This document shows positions 1-9,246 of a DNA stretch of 64,000 nt, piece after piece. How positions within the stretch are numbered: position 1 is the first letter of the stretch; each line of letters opens with the position of its first letter. Where the stretch lies: contig CACISK010000001.1 in NCBI GenBank assembly GCA_902589315.1, forward strand, positions 62,001-126,000, given 5' to 3'. The position numbers and the translations under genes were made by a program. The notes under the pieces were generated by a model. The model was not told where the DNA came from and did no database searches. It worked only from the letters and a program-made list of their open reading frames with translations. Source of the stretch: an uncultured Pelagibacteraceae bacterium. GTDB taxonomy: Bacteria; Pseudomonadota; Alphaproteobacteria; Pelagibacterales; Pelagibacteraceae.

Positions 1-228
1 AGAGGAAATAACTTTTTTATCTTTGCTAGATTTTAAATTAATTTTGATGTTTCTATTTCCTTGACTTTTGCTTAATAAATTTTCCTGTATTATTTTATTT
101 ATAAATTTATTACCTGTTGTTTCAACTTCAGTAAAATTAAAATTATATTTTTTTTTTGATAAAATAGGCTCGTACGTGCACGAGTTAAAAATAAATAATA
201 ATAAAAATAGATATAAGAGTTTATTCAT
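1..228 (-). CDS. lptE: LPS-assembly lipoprotein LptE-like (N-terminal part, cut by window edge)
   Basis: The reading frame opens at the ATG complementary to 226-228 and runs off the window start, giving 76 residues. It begins with a lysine, a hydrophobic stretch and a lipobox ending at Cys17 (FNSC), as in an outer-membrane lipoprotein. Its start overlaps the leuS stop by 8 bp. In alphaproteobacteria the gene directly after leuS is normally lptE, the partner of LptD in inserting lipopolysaccharide into the outer membrane. The name rests on the lipobox and synteny, because the conserved body of the protein lies outside the window. Confidence 0.7.
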   Translation of the reverse strand, partial: MNKLLYLFLLLFIFNSCTYEPILSKKKYNFNFTEVETTGNKFINKIIQENLLSKSQGNRNIKINLKSSKDKKVISS

Positions 229-2764
229 TTAATAAAATATTCATTAATCGATTTTTAATAAATATTACTTTTTTTATTGACTTATTGTTTAAATATTTTT
301 CCATTATTTTATCTTTTTTAACAATTTCTAAAAGATCACTTTCTAAAATATCTTTTTTTAATTTTAAAATATGGCGTTTTTTGCCATTTATTTGTATTAC
401 AAAATTTTCCTCTTCTTTTTCTAAAGAAGTTCTATCAAACTTTGGCCATTTAATATCTTCGTAAATTTTTAAATCAGAAAGACACTCATTTGTGAAATGA
501 GGTAAAACTGGTGAGAAACAGATTAAAATTTTTTTATAGCTGTCTTTTAAATTAATTATATTTTTCTTGTTTTTTATATAGTTTATTAGATAATTATATG
601 CTTCATACATATTTGCTATTATTACATTGTAATTAAACTTATCTAAATTATTTGTTATATTAGATATTGTCTGATTAATAAATCCATCAAAAGATTTATC
701 TTTAAATTCGGGTTTTTCATTTAAAATTTTATACTTTATTTCATTATGTAATATCCACAATTTTTGTAAAAATTTATATGATGATATCATTCCTTGTTCC
801 GACCACTGAACATCTTTCTCAGGTGGACTGTCAGATAGTATAAATAGTCTTACAGAGTCTGCTCCATAATTTTGGATAATCAACTCTGGGTCGACAACAT
901 TTTTTTTTGATTTTGACATAGACTCAGATGGTCCTACTTTTACAATTTTATCTGGCTTATCTTTTTGCACATATTTATTATTTTTTTTTTCTACTTGATC
1001 TGGACTTAACCAATTATTATTTTCATCCTTGTAGGTTTCATGACAGACCATCCCTTGAGTAAACAAACTTTGAAATGGTTCTGTAATATTGAAATTATTA
1101 TTCTTATAGTCTATCGCTTTCATAAAGAAACGAGAGTATAAAAGATGTAAAATAGCATGTTCTACTCCACCAATATACTGATCCACTGGCATCCAATAAT
1201 CTATATCTTCTTTATTAAATCCATAAGAATTTTCTTTAGGTGAGCAGAATCTTAAATAGTACCATGATGAGCAAACGAAAGTATCTAATGTATCAGTTTC
1301 ACGAATTAATTTTTTGCCTTCAATCTCAATTTCTCTCCAACTTTTTTCACTATCCAATGGGTTACCCTTTACATTTAGATTTATATTTTCTGGAAGTTTG
1401 ACAGGAAGCATAGATTTAGGTATAGGATGAACATTTCCTTCGCTATCGTATGCTACTGGTATGGGGCATCCCCAATATCTTTGACGAGATACACCCCAAT
1501 CTTTAAGTCTATAATTTACCTGTTTTTTCCCGATATTCTGTTTCTCTAGATAATTTATTGTTTCTAAAACTGAATTTTTTGGTGCTTCTAAACCATTTAA
1601 AAAGTTTGAATTAATAATAATGCCAGGTCCTGGATAAGCTTCATTTGTTACCTTGTAATTTTCATTTTCATCGTGAGGTCTGACAACAGTGTTAATCTCT
1701 AAATCATATTTTTTTGCGAAATCAAAATCTCTTTGATCATGAGCTGGACAACCAAACACAGCTCCAAATCCATAATCCATTAACACGAAGTTTGCAAAGT
1801 AAACTGGCACTTTTTGAGAAGGATTGATTGGATTTATTGCCTCCAAATTTGTTTTAAACCCAATCTTTTCGCCGACAGCTATTGCTTCTTCAGTTGTTCC
1901 GGTTTTAGAACATTCCTGCTTAAATTTAATAAAATTGGGATCTTCACTATAAAACTTCGATATTTCATGATCTACTGAGACAGCTAAGAATGAAAAACCA
2001 AACAATGTATCTGGACGTGTCGTAAAACATTTAATTTTTTTTATAGGTAATGGACCCATTACTTCAAAGTCTATTTCACAGCCAAAAGACTTTCCAATCC
2101 AATTCTTTTGCATTGTTTTAACTTTATTTGGCCATGTATCTAATTTTTCCAAACCATCGAGAAGATCTTGAGAAAACTTTGATATATTAAAAAACCATTG
2201 ACTTAATTTTTTTCTTTCTACTGCAGCTCCCGACCGCCATCCTTTACCATCAATTACTTGTTCATTTGCTAGAACAGTTTCATCAACAGGATCCCAATTT
2301 ACATAGTTTTCTTTTCTATAAACTAGACCCTTATCAAGTAGTTCTAAAAAAAAAGTTTGTTGATGTTTGTAATAATCTTCAGAGCATGTTGAGATTTCTC
2401 TTTCCCAGTCAATTGAAAGTCCAAGTTTTTTAAGTTGACTTTTCATTGTTTCTATATTTTTATTTGTCCAAATTTTTGGATCTAAATTATTATCTCTAGC
2501 AGCATTTTCTGCTGGCATTCCAAACGCATCCCAACCCATAGGATGCAAAACATTAAAACCTTTTAAAAATTTATAACGAGACAGGACATCTCCGATAGTA
2601 TAATTTCTTACATGGCCCATGTGTATTTTCCCCGATGGATACGGAAACATCTCCAGGCAATAAAACTTTTTTTTAGATTTATCTATTGAGCTTGAAAACT
2701 GTTTTTTTTCCTCCCAAATTTTTTGCCATTTTTCTTCAACACTTTTGAAATTATATCTTTCCAC
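221..2764 (-). CDS. leuS: Leucyl-tRNA synthetase
   Basis: Cytoplasmic class I aminoacyl-tRNA synthetase that charges tRNA-Leu. At 847 residues it is near the usual bacterial length of about 860. The HIGH signature appears as HMGH at residues 48-51. The KMSKS loop appears as MSKSKKN near residue 617. Between them lies the CP1 editing insertion. The start MERYNF is typical of the family. It sits between the DUF3576 lipoprotein gene upstream (16 bp gap) and lptE downstream (8 bp overlap), a common alphaproteobacterial order. The single tRNA gene in this window, at 61297, is one of its substrates. Confidence 0.98.
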   Translation of the reverse strand: MERYNFKSVEEKWQKIWEEKKQFSSSIDKSKKKFYCLEMFPYPSGKIHMGHVRNYTIGDVLSRYKFLKGFNVLHPMGWDAFGMPAENAARDNNLDPKIWTNKNIETMKSQLKKLGLSIDWEREISTCSEDYYKHQQTFFLELLDKGLVYRKENYVNWDPVDETVLANEQVIDGKGWRSGAAVERKKLSQWFFNISKFSQDLLDGLEKLDTWPNKVKTMQKNWIGKSFGCEIDFEVMGPLPIKKIKCFTTRPDTLFGFSFLAVSVDHEISKFYSEDPNFIKFKQECSKTGTTEEAIAVGEKIGFKTNLEAINPINPSQKVPVYFANFVLMDYGFGAVFGCPAHDQRDFDFAKKYDLEINTVVRPHDENENYKVTNEAYPGPGIIINSNFLNGLEAPKNSVLETINYLEKQNIGKKQVNYRLKDWGVSRQRYWGCPIPVAYDSEGNVHPIPKSMLPVKLPENINLNVKGNPLDSEKSWREIEIEGKKLIRETDTLDTFVCSSWYYLRFCSPKENSYGFNKEDIDYWMPVDQYIGGVEHAILHLLYSRFFMKAIDYKNNNFNITEPFQSLFTQGMVCHETYKDENNNWLSPDQVEKKNNKYVQKDKPDKIVKVGPSESMSKSKKNVVDPELIIQNYGADSVRLFILSDSPPEKDVQWSEQGMISSYKFLQKLWILHNEIKYKILNEKPEFKDKSFDGFINQTISNITNNLDKFNYNVIIANMYEAYNYLINYIKNKKNIINLKDSYKKILICFSPVLPHFTNECLSDLKIYEDIKWPKFDRTSLEKEEENFVIQINGKKRHILKLKKDILESDLLEIVKKDKIMEKYLNNKSIKKVIFIKNRLMNILLNE

Positions 2765-2780
2765 AATTTTAATTAAATTC

Positions 2781-3338
2781 TTAGTCTTTTAACGTTTCGT
2801 TTATATATTTAGTTTTATTTTTAGATTTGTTCTGTTTCTCGTAAATTGCTGCTTTATTTAATATTTTTTTTGATAACTCGGCAGACAATGTTCCTGATTT
2901 GTCTGAAATTTTACAAGATTTCTCAACAGAGCAATTTTTGTAAAATACTTTTACAGCAATTGCGTCTGACCTAATCTCGTTACTTAAAAATCTGATTGAA
3001 ATTTTGACAGACTCCTTGCTTGAGGTGTCATCACTATACCAGTCGGTAACAATTATTCCTCCACTATAATTTGCTAAAGCAAGAGGCATAAAATCAAGAG
3101 TGTCTAGAGAAGCTCTCCAAAGTTCATTTGAACTAGCAAAATCAAATTCACCTGTATTTTTTTTGTTGCCTCCCATCAACCTAAATCCTCTTCCTTCTTC
3201 AATGTTTTTTTGAACTCTTTTCTTTGGATCGTATGGAACTTTTCTTGCATCTGCACCTGGTAAACTTTCGCATGATCCTAAGAAAAATATTGAGAAAATA
3301 ATTATAATGATATTGTTTTGAATTGTTTTAAGTTTCAT
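2781..3338 (-). CDS. DUF3576 family lipoprotein
   Basis: The 185-residue protein starts with a hydrophobic segment and a lipobox ending at Cys23 (LGSC), so it is probably a lipoprotein. The body after the linker resembles the DUF3576 family, which is almost confined to alphaproteobacteria and usually lies directly upstream of leuS and lptE, as here. The C-terminus (about residues 165-185) is lysine- and asparagine-rich and probably disordered. Its function is unknown; the constant link with lptE hints at an envelope role, but that is inference. It has 170 bp upstream to the divergent porin region, where its promoter must lie. Confidence 0.8.
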   Translation of the reverse strand: MKLKTIQNNIIIIIFSIFFLGSCESLPGADARKVPYDPKKRVQKNIEEGRGFRLMGGNKKNTGEFDFASSNELWRASLDTLDFMPLALANYSGGIIVTDWYSDDTSSKESVKISIRFLSNEIRSDAIAVKVFYKNCSVEKSCKISDKSGTLSAELSKKILNKAAIYEKQNKSKNKTKYINETLKD

Positions 3339-3550
3339 AAAATAATAATACCTTTAAAACATTTAATAGATTTTGGAAATATTAGATAAAGACTAAAAAA
3401 CCCTGTTTTTCGTATATTTTTACAGGTGCAATTTTGCAACACTAGACCATTATTTTTCGAAATATTGTCTTTTGGGAAGTTTTGTAAGGTCTTTTTGATA
3501 AAAGCGTTATGTTTAATATTAATATTAACAAATACAAAGGAGTATTTAAT

Positions 3551-4495
3551 ATGAACAAATATAGTAAAATAGGGTTAACAGCATTAGCTGGTTCTCTAGT
3601 TGCGGGATCTGTTTCAGCTGCTGAATTGTCAGCTTCTGGTTCTGCAGCAATTTATTTCTCGGGTGGAGATAGCAAACAACAAAAAGGTAATGGTTGGACA
3701 ATGGCTGACTCAGTTACTTTCTCTGCTTCTGGAGATGTAAATGACATCGGTGTAACATTATCATTAGAATTAGATGGTGATTCTGCTGATGGAACAAACC
3801 AATTTGACAATCAATCAATCACTTTAGATCTAGGTGATGCAGGTACTTTAGTATTTGCTGGTCACGGTGGAGACAGTGCTATGAGTGCAGTTGATGACGT
3901 AACACCAAACGCTTACGAAGAGCCATGGGATGCAGTAACTGGCTCAGATGCAGATATAATTAATGGTCACAGTGGTAACAACATGTTTACTTACAGTTAC
4001 AGCCATGAAACAGGTGTAAACTTAACATTAGCATACATTAATGCATCTAATGAAGTAACTGATGTATCATACAGTGATATCGGAATAAGCTACACAGGTA
4101 TGGAAGGTTTAACTGTTGGATATGCACAAGGTGATGTTGAGGTAACTACTAATACTAAGAGCGATGAGCACACTATGTACGCTAAGTATGCAACAGGTCC
4201 AATAACTGTTGGTGTTCAAACATCTGAAAAAGATGTTGATGGTGGTGCAACAGCTGATACTGAATCTTCAGGATTTGGTATTACTTACCAAATAAGCGAT
4301 GACTTTACAGTTGGTTTTACAACTCACAATATTGAGTATAACTCAGGTGATGACCAAGAATCTACTGGTATCAGTGCATCTTACACAATGGGATCACTAA
4401 CTATTGCTGGAGCATTTAACAATGTTGATAACATTGCTAATACAGCTACAGATGATAGAGAAGCTTATGAAGTTGGTCTAACATTTGCGTTTTAA
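3551..4495 (+). CDS. Outer-membrane porin (beta-barrel)
   Basis: The 314-residue product has a signal peptide with likely cleavage after residue 23 (SVSA/AELS), an acidic, glycine- and serine-rich body with alternating polar/apolar strands, and a C-terminal phenylalanine (LTFAF), the usual BAM recognition signal. It resembles the general porins of the Gram-negative porin superfamily and would admit small solutes to the periplasm. I start at 3551 because AAAGGAG lies about 8 bases upstream and the signal peptide begins there; an earlier ATG at 3509 would add 14 residues before it. Its codon use is visibly less A+T-rich than its neighbours, suggesting high expression. Substrate specificity cannot be read from sequence. 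Confidence 0.9.
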   Translation: MNKYSKIGLTALAGSLVAGSVSAAELSASGSAAIYFSGGDSKQQKGNGWTMADSVTFSASGDVNDIGVTLSLELDGDSADGTNQFDNQSITLDLGDAGTLVFAGHGGDSAMSAVDDVTPNAYEEPWDAVTGSDADIINGHSGNNMFTYSYSHETGVNLTLAYINASNEVTDVSYSDIGISYTGMEGLTVGYAQGDVEVTTNTKSDEHTMYAKYATGPITVGVQTSEKDVDGGATADTESSGFGITYQISDDFTVGFTTHNIEYNSGDDQESTGISASYTMGSLTIAGAFNNVDNIANTATDDREAYEVGLTFAF

Positions 4496-4516
4496 TTAGT
4501 TAGAATAACTATATTT

Positions 4517-4545
4517 AAAGGCCCCTTTTTAGGGGCCTTTTTTTT
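4517..4545 (+). terminator. Rho-independent terminator of the porin gene
   Basis: A perfect 9-bp stem AAAGGCCCC/GGGGCCTTT with a 6-base loop is followed by a run of T. It lies 22 bases after the porin stop codon. The T run extends into the last codons of the convergent ThiE-like gene. Confidence 0.95.
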
Positions 4546-5071
4546 ATTCAAAATAAGATATTCCACTAAAACCAAAACAATCTAATAATTTAAGTCGTCT
4601 GATATTGAGCTTGGATATTCCTCCAAGTGCAATTATTTTTTGTTTAGTCGATTTTTTCATATTCAAAAATTTGTAAATTCCTAGATAATTTTTGTTATTC
4701 TTAAATAATGAGGAAATAAAAATTAAATTTACATTTTGTTTTTCTTTAATTCGAATTTCTTTAATATTATGTGCAGATCCGAGTAAAATAAATCTTGATC
4801 TGAATTTGTAACTTAAATGTTGAAAACTTTTATTAAATGATGGAATATAAGCACCATCACACTTTAATTTTAATGCAACTTTAAAATTATTAGAGAGAAA
4901 GAATTTTATTTTTCTATTATGGCAAAAATTTCTGATTTTAATTATTTGTTTTAAGTCCAATTTTTCTCTATAGTTTCTATAGATAACTGCTGTATTATTG
5001 TCTAATTTAACAATATTACTTTTTTTGTATGAATTTATAAAATAAAAATTTTTTGGAAAATTATTATGCAT
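4544..5071 (-). CDS. Divergent ThiE/TenI-like protein
   Basis: About 175 residues, shorter than the usual 200-220 of thiamine-phosphate synthase. Recognisable ThiE/TenI elements are a GAYIP strand in place of DGVHLGQ, the GSAHN segment (canonical GxSxHN), a LIFISSLF strand and IIALGGI. Several phosphate- and pyrimidine-binding residues typical of ThiE are not evident, so activity in joining the HMP and thiazole moieties of thiamine is uncertain. The start is ambiguous: ATG at 5071 (MHNNF) or at 5083 (MNCIM). Both overlap or abut the divergent yggS start. It may be a TenI-like or regulatory relative rather than true ThiE. Confidence 0.6.
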   Translation of the reverse strand: MHNNFPKNFYFINSYKKSNIVKLDNNTAVIYRNYREKLDLKQIIKIRNFCHNRKIKFFLSNNFKVALKLKCDGAYIPSFNKSFQHLSYKFRSRFILLGSAHNIKEIRIKEKQNVNLIFISSLFKNNKNYLGIYKFLNMKKSTKQKIIALGGISKLNIRRLKLLDCFGFSGISYFE

Positions 5072-5728
5072 AATACAGTTCAAAATTTACTTAAAATTTC
5101 TGAAAAAGTTAAGGATAAGTTTAAATTAAATAAAAATTTATCTAAAATTCCTAACATAATAGCAGTATCTAAAACGTTCAAATTAAATCATATAAGACCT
5201 ATTTTAGATCATGGGCACATTCATTATGGTGAAAATAAAGTTCAAGAAGCAATTGAAAAATGGACAGAGATAAAAAAAGAAAAAAAACAAATAAAACTTC
5301 ATCTAATTGGTAAACTCCAAACAAATAAAGTTAAGTTTGCAGTAAAATTATTTGATTATATTCACTCTCTAGATAGTAAAAAACTTGCAGATAAAATTTA
5401 CAAATACCAAGATGAATTAGATTTAAAAACTAAGTTATTCATACAGGTTAATATAGGAAATGAAAATCAAAAGTCAGGAATAAGAAAAGAAGAAGTTTTA
5501 GATTTTTATAATTATTGCGTAGGACTAAAATTAAATATTATTGGTTTAATGTGTATTCCTCCAATAAATACAAATGCCTCAAAATATTTTAATGATATGA
5601 GTGAGTTAAACAAAAAATTAAATTTGAATGAGTTGAGTATGGGTATGTCATCTGATTATCTTGAAGCAGTAGAAAATAATTCTACTTTTTTGAGAATAGG
5701 ATCAAGTATTTTTGGTGAAAGAGGCTAA
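5066..5728 (+). CDS. YggS/PLPBP family pyridoxal-phosphate homeostasis protein
   Basis: A 220-residue, single-domain TIM-barrel protein that binds pyridoxal 5'-phosphate and helps balance B6 vitamers and amino/keto acids in the cytoplasm. The PLP-binding lysine is about residue 36 (IIAVSKTF). Further family motifs are GENKVQE, IHSLDS, QVNIGNE, SMGMSSDY and RIGSSIFGER near the C-terminus, where the phosphate is bound. The start codon shares a palindrome with the start of the divergent ThiE-like gene, and the end overlaps the convergent L,D-transpeptidase gene by 4 bp. Confidence 0.93.
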   Translation: MHNTVQNLLKISEKVKDKFKLNKNLSKIPNIIAVSKTFKLNHIRPILDHGHIHYGENKVQEAIEKWTEIKKEKKQIKLHLIGKLQTNKVKFAVKLFDYIHSLDSKKLADKIYKYQDELDLKTKLFIQVNIGNENQKSGIRKEEVLDFYNYCVGLKLNIIGLMCIPPINTNASKYFNDMSELNKKLNLNELSMGMSSDYLEAVENNSTFLRIGSSIFGERG

Positions 5729-6219
5729 TACAATTTTATTTTTGTATTTCTATTTATGAGTTTTGCCAAAATTAAAAAATCTTTTTCAGAAAGTGCAATA
5801 CATCCTGCTGTTGGTTTAAAATTTTTTGTTATATGTATGAATATTGCGCTGCCTTTTCCAATTTTTGGATTTTCCCAGTTATATTTTATTGGTATAAAAA
5901 AATCATATTTATGATCGTATCTATATAATTTCTCACTTTTTACTTTTAATTTTGAACTAATCAATTTATTATAATTTTTCCCATCATGTATGTCATCGCA
6001 CCATCTCATACTTTTCTTTATATTGATAATTTTCAAATTTGTATAAGGTTTAACTTTTCTATCTTTTCTATAATATAGATTTTCAAGCGCAAAAGTACCT
6101 ATTGGAGTTTTTTTATCACCTTCAATTTTATTTTTAGAAAATCCATTCGCTCCAATACAACATTTGAATACAAAATCACCAAATTTTAATGTATCTTTAT
6201 TTTTAACTATAATTATCAT
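5725..6219 (-). CDS. L,D-transpeptidase (YkuD) family protein
   Basis: A 164-residue protein made almost wholly of a YkuD domain. The catalytic motif is visible as His129 and, after FKPTAG, Cys140 (AGCIALS). The upstream KKTPIGTF segment is also typical. L,D-transpeptidases make 3-3 peptidoglycan cross-links or attach proteins to the wall. No signal peptide is seen at the N-terminus (MIIIVKNKD), as in the short COG3786-like members, so cell location and exact reaction are open. It lies divergent from the winged-helix gene with only 11 bp between starts, which must hold regulatory signals for both. Confidence 0.85.
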   Translation of the reverse strand: MIIIVKNKDTLKFGDFVFKCCIGANGFSKNKIEGDKKTPIGTFALENLYYRKDRKVKPYTNLKIINIKKSMRWCDDIHDGKNYNKLISSKLKVKSEKLYRYDHKYDFFIPIKYNWENPKIGKGSAIFIHITKNFKPTAGCIALSEKDFLILAKLINRNTKIKLY

Positions 6220-6230
6220 AATTTATAAAT

Positions 6231-6794
6231 ATGAATACAAACCAGTCCTTAATAATTTATAAATTTCCAGTTCTGTTTAATATATTAAATGAAATTAAGA
6301 GTTATTTGAATTTTAATATTGAAAACCTAAATGATGGCAATTTTGATGAGAATTTCCTAAAAAAAAACCTAGTTATAATATCTGGTGAAAAAAAAAAAAA
6401 TTTTCAAAAACAAGTGAAAATTGATGAATTTCCAATAAACATAGAAAAATTAATAGAAATCATAAATATACAATTTTTAAAAAATAAATTTAACCAACAA
6501 AATAACGTAAATATTGGCAAATATAGCGTAAACTTTAATTCAAGAGTAATGAGTGACAGTAAAGGAAAGATAGCACTCACTGAGAAAGAAGTTAAAATAA
6601 TAAGTTTTTTAAACAGTTCGATTAAACCAGTAACAATTGAAAAATTGCAAACCGAAGTTTGGGGACATAAATCAAAATTAGATACTCATACAGTTGAAAC
6701 ACACGTTTACAGACTAAGAAAAAAAGTTGAGAAAAAATTTAAAGATACCTCATTCATTGTTAGTAGAAAAAATGGATATAAAATCGAAATCTAA
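6231..6794 (+). CDS. Winged-helix (OmpR-type) DNA-binding protein with degenerate receiver
   Basis: The C-terminal 95 residues form an OmpR/PhoB-type winged helix: LTEKEVKIISFL opens it and THTVETHVYRLRKKVE is the recognition helix, followed by a hairpin ending in NGYKIEI. The N-terminal 90 residues are receiver-sized, but I see no conserved acidic pocket or phospho-acceptor Asp motif, so it probably does not act as a normal phosphorylated response regulator. No kinase gene is nearby. The end overlaps the arfA-like gene by 23 bp in another frame, suggesting co-transcription. Targets are unknown. Confidence 0.8.
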   Translation: MNTNQSLIIYKFPVLFNILNEIKSYLNFNIENLNDGNFDENFLKKNLVIISGEKKKNFQKQVKIDEFPINIEKLIEIINIQFLKNKFNQQNNVNIGKYSVNFNSRVMSDSKGKIALTEKEVKIISFLNSSIKPVTIEKLQTEVWGHKSKLDTHTVETHVYRLRKKVEKKFKDTSFIVSRKNGYKIEI

Positions 6795-6900
6795 AAAAAA
6801 TAAATACGCAAAAGATTTATTTAATAATAAATACAAACCGAGAATAGTGAAGCCAAAAAAAGGCAAGGGTAGCTATGATAGGAAAAAAGTTAAAGTCTAG
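6772..6900 (+). CDS. arfA: Probable alternative ribosome-rescue factor A (ArfA-like)
   Basis: A 42-residue, strongly basic protein. Its second half (residues 13-39) contains AKDLFNNKYKPRIVKPKKGK followed by GSYDRKK. This matches the core of E. coli ArfA, where a short LF-x-R-V helix is followed by NKKGKGSYMRKGKH. ArfA recruits release factor 2 to ribosomes stalled on mRNAs without a stop codon. The gene starts inside the upstream regulator gene and ends 11 bp inside the convergent kinase gene, so ordinary gene calling would miss it. Family assignment is by eye on the KGKGSY motif; the E. coli C-terminal tail is absent. Confidence 0.72.
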   Translation: MDIKSKSKKNKYAKDLFNNKYKPRIVKPKKGKGSYDRKKVKV

Positions 6901-7819
6901 CACCAATTTGCTGTATTACTTTTGAAGACATCTCTCTACCTTTATCAAGGCAATCCATAGATTTTAAATTGTTAACATATCCATGCAAAAAACCTGCTGC
7001 AAACAAATCGCCTGCGCCTGTAAGATCTTTTATGGAAAGGTTGGTTTCAATTCCATTTTCGTTAATTTCATCACCAAATATCGAAATTGCGCCCTTTTCT
7101 CCTCGTGTGATTACTAAAAGTTTTTTTAAATTTTTTGCAAAATTTACAACTTCATCAAAATTTTTTGCATCTATTAAAGACATTATCTCTTGCTCATTTG
7201 CAAATGTAATATCTAGTTTATATTTCACTAAATCTAAAAAGTGAGTTTTGTGTCTATCCACACAAAATTGATCAGATAATGACATTGCAACTTTATTACA
7301 ATTATTAATTGCCTTATCGAATGCCTTTTTTGGTTCACCTTCATCCCATAAATATCCCTCTAAAAAAATTATTTCACTTTTTTTTACTACATCTGTTGAA
7401 ATATCATCAGCATTTATTTTGCCTGCAGTTCCTAAGAATGTACACATCGTCCTCTCTGAATCGGGTGTAACCAATATCAAACAAGTACCTGTTGGAAGTT
7501 CTTCCTTTTTTTTACTATAGAAATAACTTACTTTTTCTGATTTGAGGCCATCTTCGTATTTTTTTCCTAAATCATCATCATTTACTTTACCTATAAAACC
7601 AACTTCATTTCCTAATTGAGACAACCCAACTATAGAGTTTGCTACTGATCCACCCGATATAGTCTTTTCAATTTCAAGATCTGATAATAAACTTTTAAAT
7701 TCCTTTTCATCAAAGATTAGTTTCATTGTTCCTTTAGTTAATTTATTTTGATCAATAAAGTCTTCATTAACTTTACAAATTACATCAACAATGGCGTTTC
7801 CTATTCCTAAGATTTTCAT
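6890..7819 (-). CDS. Adenosine kinase-like PfkB family sugar kinase
   Basis: A 309-residue ribokinase-fold kinase. The N-terminal IGNAIVDV strand and GGSVANS loop bind the sugar or nucleoside. PfkB signature 2, DLTGAGDLFAAGF, is near residue 267 and carries the catalytic Asp and anion-hole GAGD. Alphaproteobacterial proteins of this shape are annotated as adenosine kinase and would return adenosine to AMP, for example after SAM-dependent methylation. Substrate choice among PfkB kinases is hard to tell from sequence. It directly precedes nth with no gap (stop of nth region to start separated by 0 bp) and shares its transcript direction. Confidence 0.85.
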   Translation of the reverse strand: MKILGIGNAIVDVICKVNEDFIDQNKLTKGTMKLIFDEKEFKSLLSDLEIEKTISGGSVANSIVGLSQLGNEVGFIGKVNDDDLGKKYEDGLKSEKVSYFYSKKKEELPTGTCLILVTPDSERTMCTFLGTAGKINADDISTDVVKKSEIIFLEGYLWDEGEPKKAFDKAINNCNKVAMSLSDQFCVDRHKTHFLDLVKYKLDITFANEQEIMSLIDAKNFDEVVNFAKNLKKLLVITRGEKGAISIFGDEINENGIETNLSIKDLTGAGDLFAAGFLHGYVNNLKSMDCLDKGREMSSKVIQQIGARL

Positions 7820-8473
7820 TTAAGCCTTCTTTGTTTTTATAGGTTTTTTCCTTTTAGGATAACAAGTAGTACAAATTTTACAAGATATACCATAACATTC
7901 TCTTGCCTTACAATATTCTCTTCCATAATAAATTATTTGAAGATGTAATTTATTCCAATGTTTTTTATGAAATAATCTTTTCAAGTCTTTTTCAGTTTGT
8001 ACTACATTTTTTCCACTAGTAAGACCCCATCTTTGAGCTAGTCGATGTATATGAGTGTCCACAGGAAAAGCAGGATTACCAAATCCCTGGGACATTACAA
8101 CACTAGCAGTTTTATGACCAACTCCTGGTAATTCTTCTAATTCTTCAAATGTCCTAGGAACTTTACCATTATACTTTTCAACTAAAGTTTTAGATAAATT
8201 AAAAATACTTTTAGCTTTTATTCTAAATATACCTATACGTCTTATTAATTTTTCAATCTTTTTTCTACCAAGTCTTACAAAATGTTCAGGCTTATTATAT
8301 TTTGGGTAAATATTTTTTGTTACATTGTTAACATTAACATCAGTACACTGGGCTGATAGTAAAACTGATATGAGCAGTGTAAATATGCTTCTGTGTTTTA
8401 AAGGAATAGGGGTTTCAGGATAAGTTTTGTTTAATATTTTTAAAACAATTTTTGCTCTCTTTAATTCATTCAT
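7820..8473 (-). CDS. nth: Endonuclease III
   Basis: Base-excision repair DNA glycosylase/AP lyase for oxidised pyrimidines; 217 residues. The helix-hairpin-helix LPGVGHKTASVV near residue 117 includes the catalytic Lys, and the catalytic Asp is in FPVDTHIHRLA near residue 139. The C-terminal [4Fe-4S] loop is unusual: cysteines in YCKARECYGISCKICTTC are spaced C-x3-C-x4-C-x2-C-x2-C rather than the common C-x6-C-x2-C-x5-C. The start overlaps the end of dapB by 4 bp. The nth-dapB link is common in alphaproteobacteria. Confidence 0.95.
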   Translation of the reverse strand: MNELKRAKIVLKILNKTYPETPIPLKHRSIFTLLISVLLSAQCTDVNVNNVTKNIYPKYNKPEHFVRLGRKKIEKLIRRIGIFRIKAKSIFNLSKTLVEKYNGKVPRTFEELEELPGVGHKTASVVMSQGFGNPAFPVDTHIHRLAQRWGLTSGKNVVQTEKDLKRLFHKKHWNKLHLQIIYYGREYCKARECYGISCKICTTCYPKRKKPIKTKKA

Positions 8474-9246
8474 TTAAAATTGAGAAGATTTCTCATAGAG
8501 TATAGACCTGGTTCTTTTTTAGTTAGCCATTTGGCAGCAGTTATAGCACCTTCTGAATAAAGTGCTCTATCAAATGCTTCATGATTTAATGTAATTATTT
8601 CTTTTCCACTTGAAAAATTAACTTCATGCTCTCCAATAATTTCACCCTTTCTAATAGAATTAAAATTTAATTTCTTTCCGTAAGGAAAATTTTTTTTGTT
8701 TAAAAATTTTTTCCCCACTAATTTATAAAAGTCTTTCTTTTTTCCTATAGCAATTCCTTTTCCAAGCATTAAAGCTGTGCCAGATGGATGATCTTTTTTG
8801 TGTTTGTGATGTATCTCAAAAACTTTACTTAAATAATTATTACCGAGGGACGCAGCTGCAATCTCAGTTAGGTACATAAGTAAGTTAATTCCAAGACTCA
8901 TATTTCCAGCTTTCAAAATTGGAATTTTTTTTGAATATTTCTCAATTAAATTCTCTTCTTTTTTTGTAAATCCAGTCGTTCCTATAACAACTCTTTTATT
9001 AAGTTTCACTGCAATTTTTAAAACCTCAAATGTACATTTCGGTATAGTAAAATCTATTATTACATCTGCTTTGCCAAGGGACTTTTCATTATTTAGTTCA
9101 GGTTTAATTCCTTTAATATTTTTATTGATTAATCTATTTTCAGTAAGACAGACTAACTTAGAAGACTTATCCTTGGCAATAGATTTAATAAGCTGTTGTC
9201 CCATTCTCCCCATACATCCTGTTATTGCAAATTTAATTTTTTTCAT
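8470..9246 (-). CDS. dapB: 4-Hydroxy-tetrahydrodipicolinate reductase
   Basis: NAD(P)H-dependent reductase of the diaminopimelate/lysine pathway; 258 residues. The Rossmann glycine motif is at residues 9-16 (TGCMGRMG). The DapB signature EIHHKHKKDHPSGTA, near residue 150, carries the catalytic His and substrate-binding Lys. The start overlaps the FkbM gene by 14 bp and the stop overlaps nth by 4 bp, so all three are likely one transcript. The window also encodes LysA (54838-56052), the last step of the same pathway. Confidence 0.96.
   Translation of the reverse strand: MKKIKFAITGCMGRMGQQLIKSIAKDKSSKLVCLTENRLINKNIKGIKPELNNEKSLGKADVIIDFTIPKCTFEVLKIAVKLNKRVVIGTTGFTKKEENLIEKYSKKIPILKAGNMSLGINLLMYLTEIAAASLGNNYLSKVFEIHHKHKKDHPSGTALMLGKGIAIGKKKDFYKLVGKKFLNKKNFPYGKKLNFNSIRKGEIIGEHEVNFSSGKEIITLNHEAFDRALYSEGAITAAKWLTKKEPGLYSMRNLLNFK

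Noticed and set aside
3513..3528. Palindrome TTAATATTAATATTAA in the porin leader
   Set aside because: Made only of A and T in an A+T-rich region; may be chance, and no known operator matches.
3509..3550. Fourteen extra residues at the porin N-terminus
   Set aside because: They come before the signal peptide, and the AAAGGAG site is placed for the ATG at 3551.
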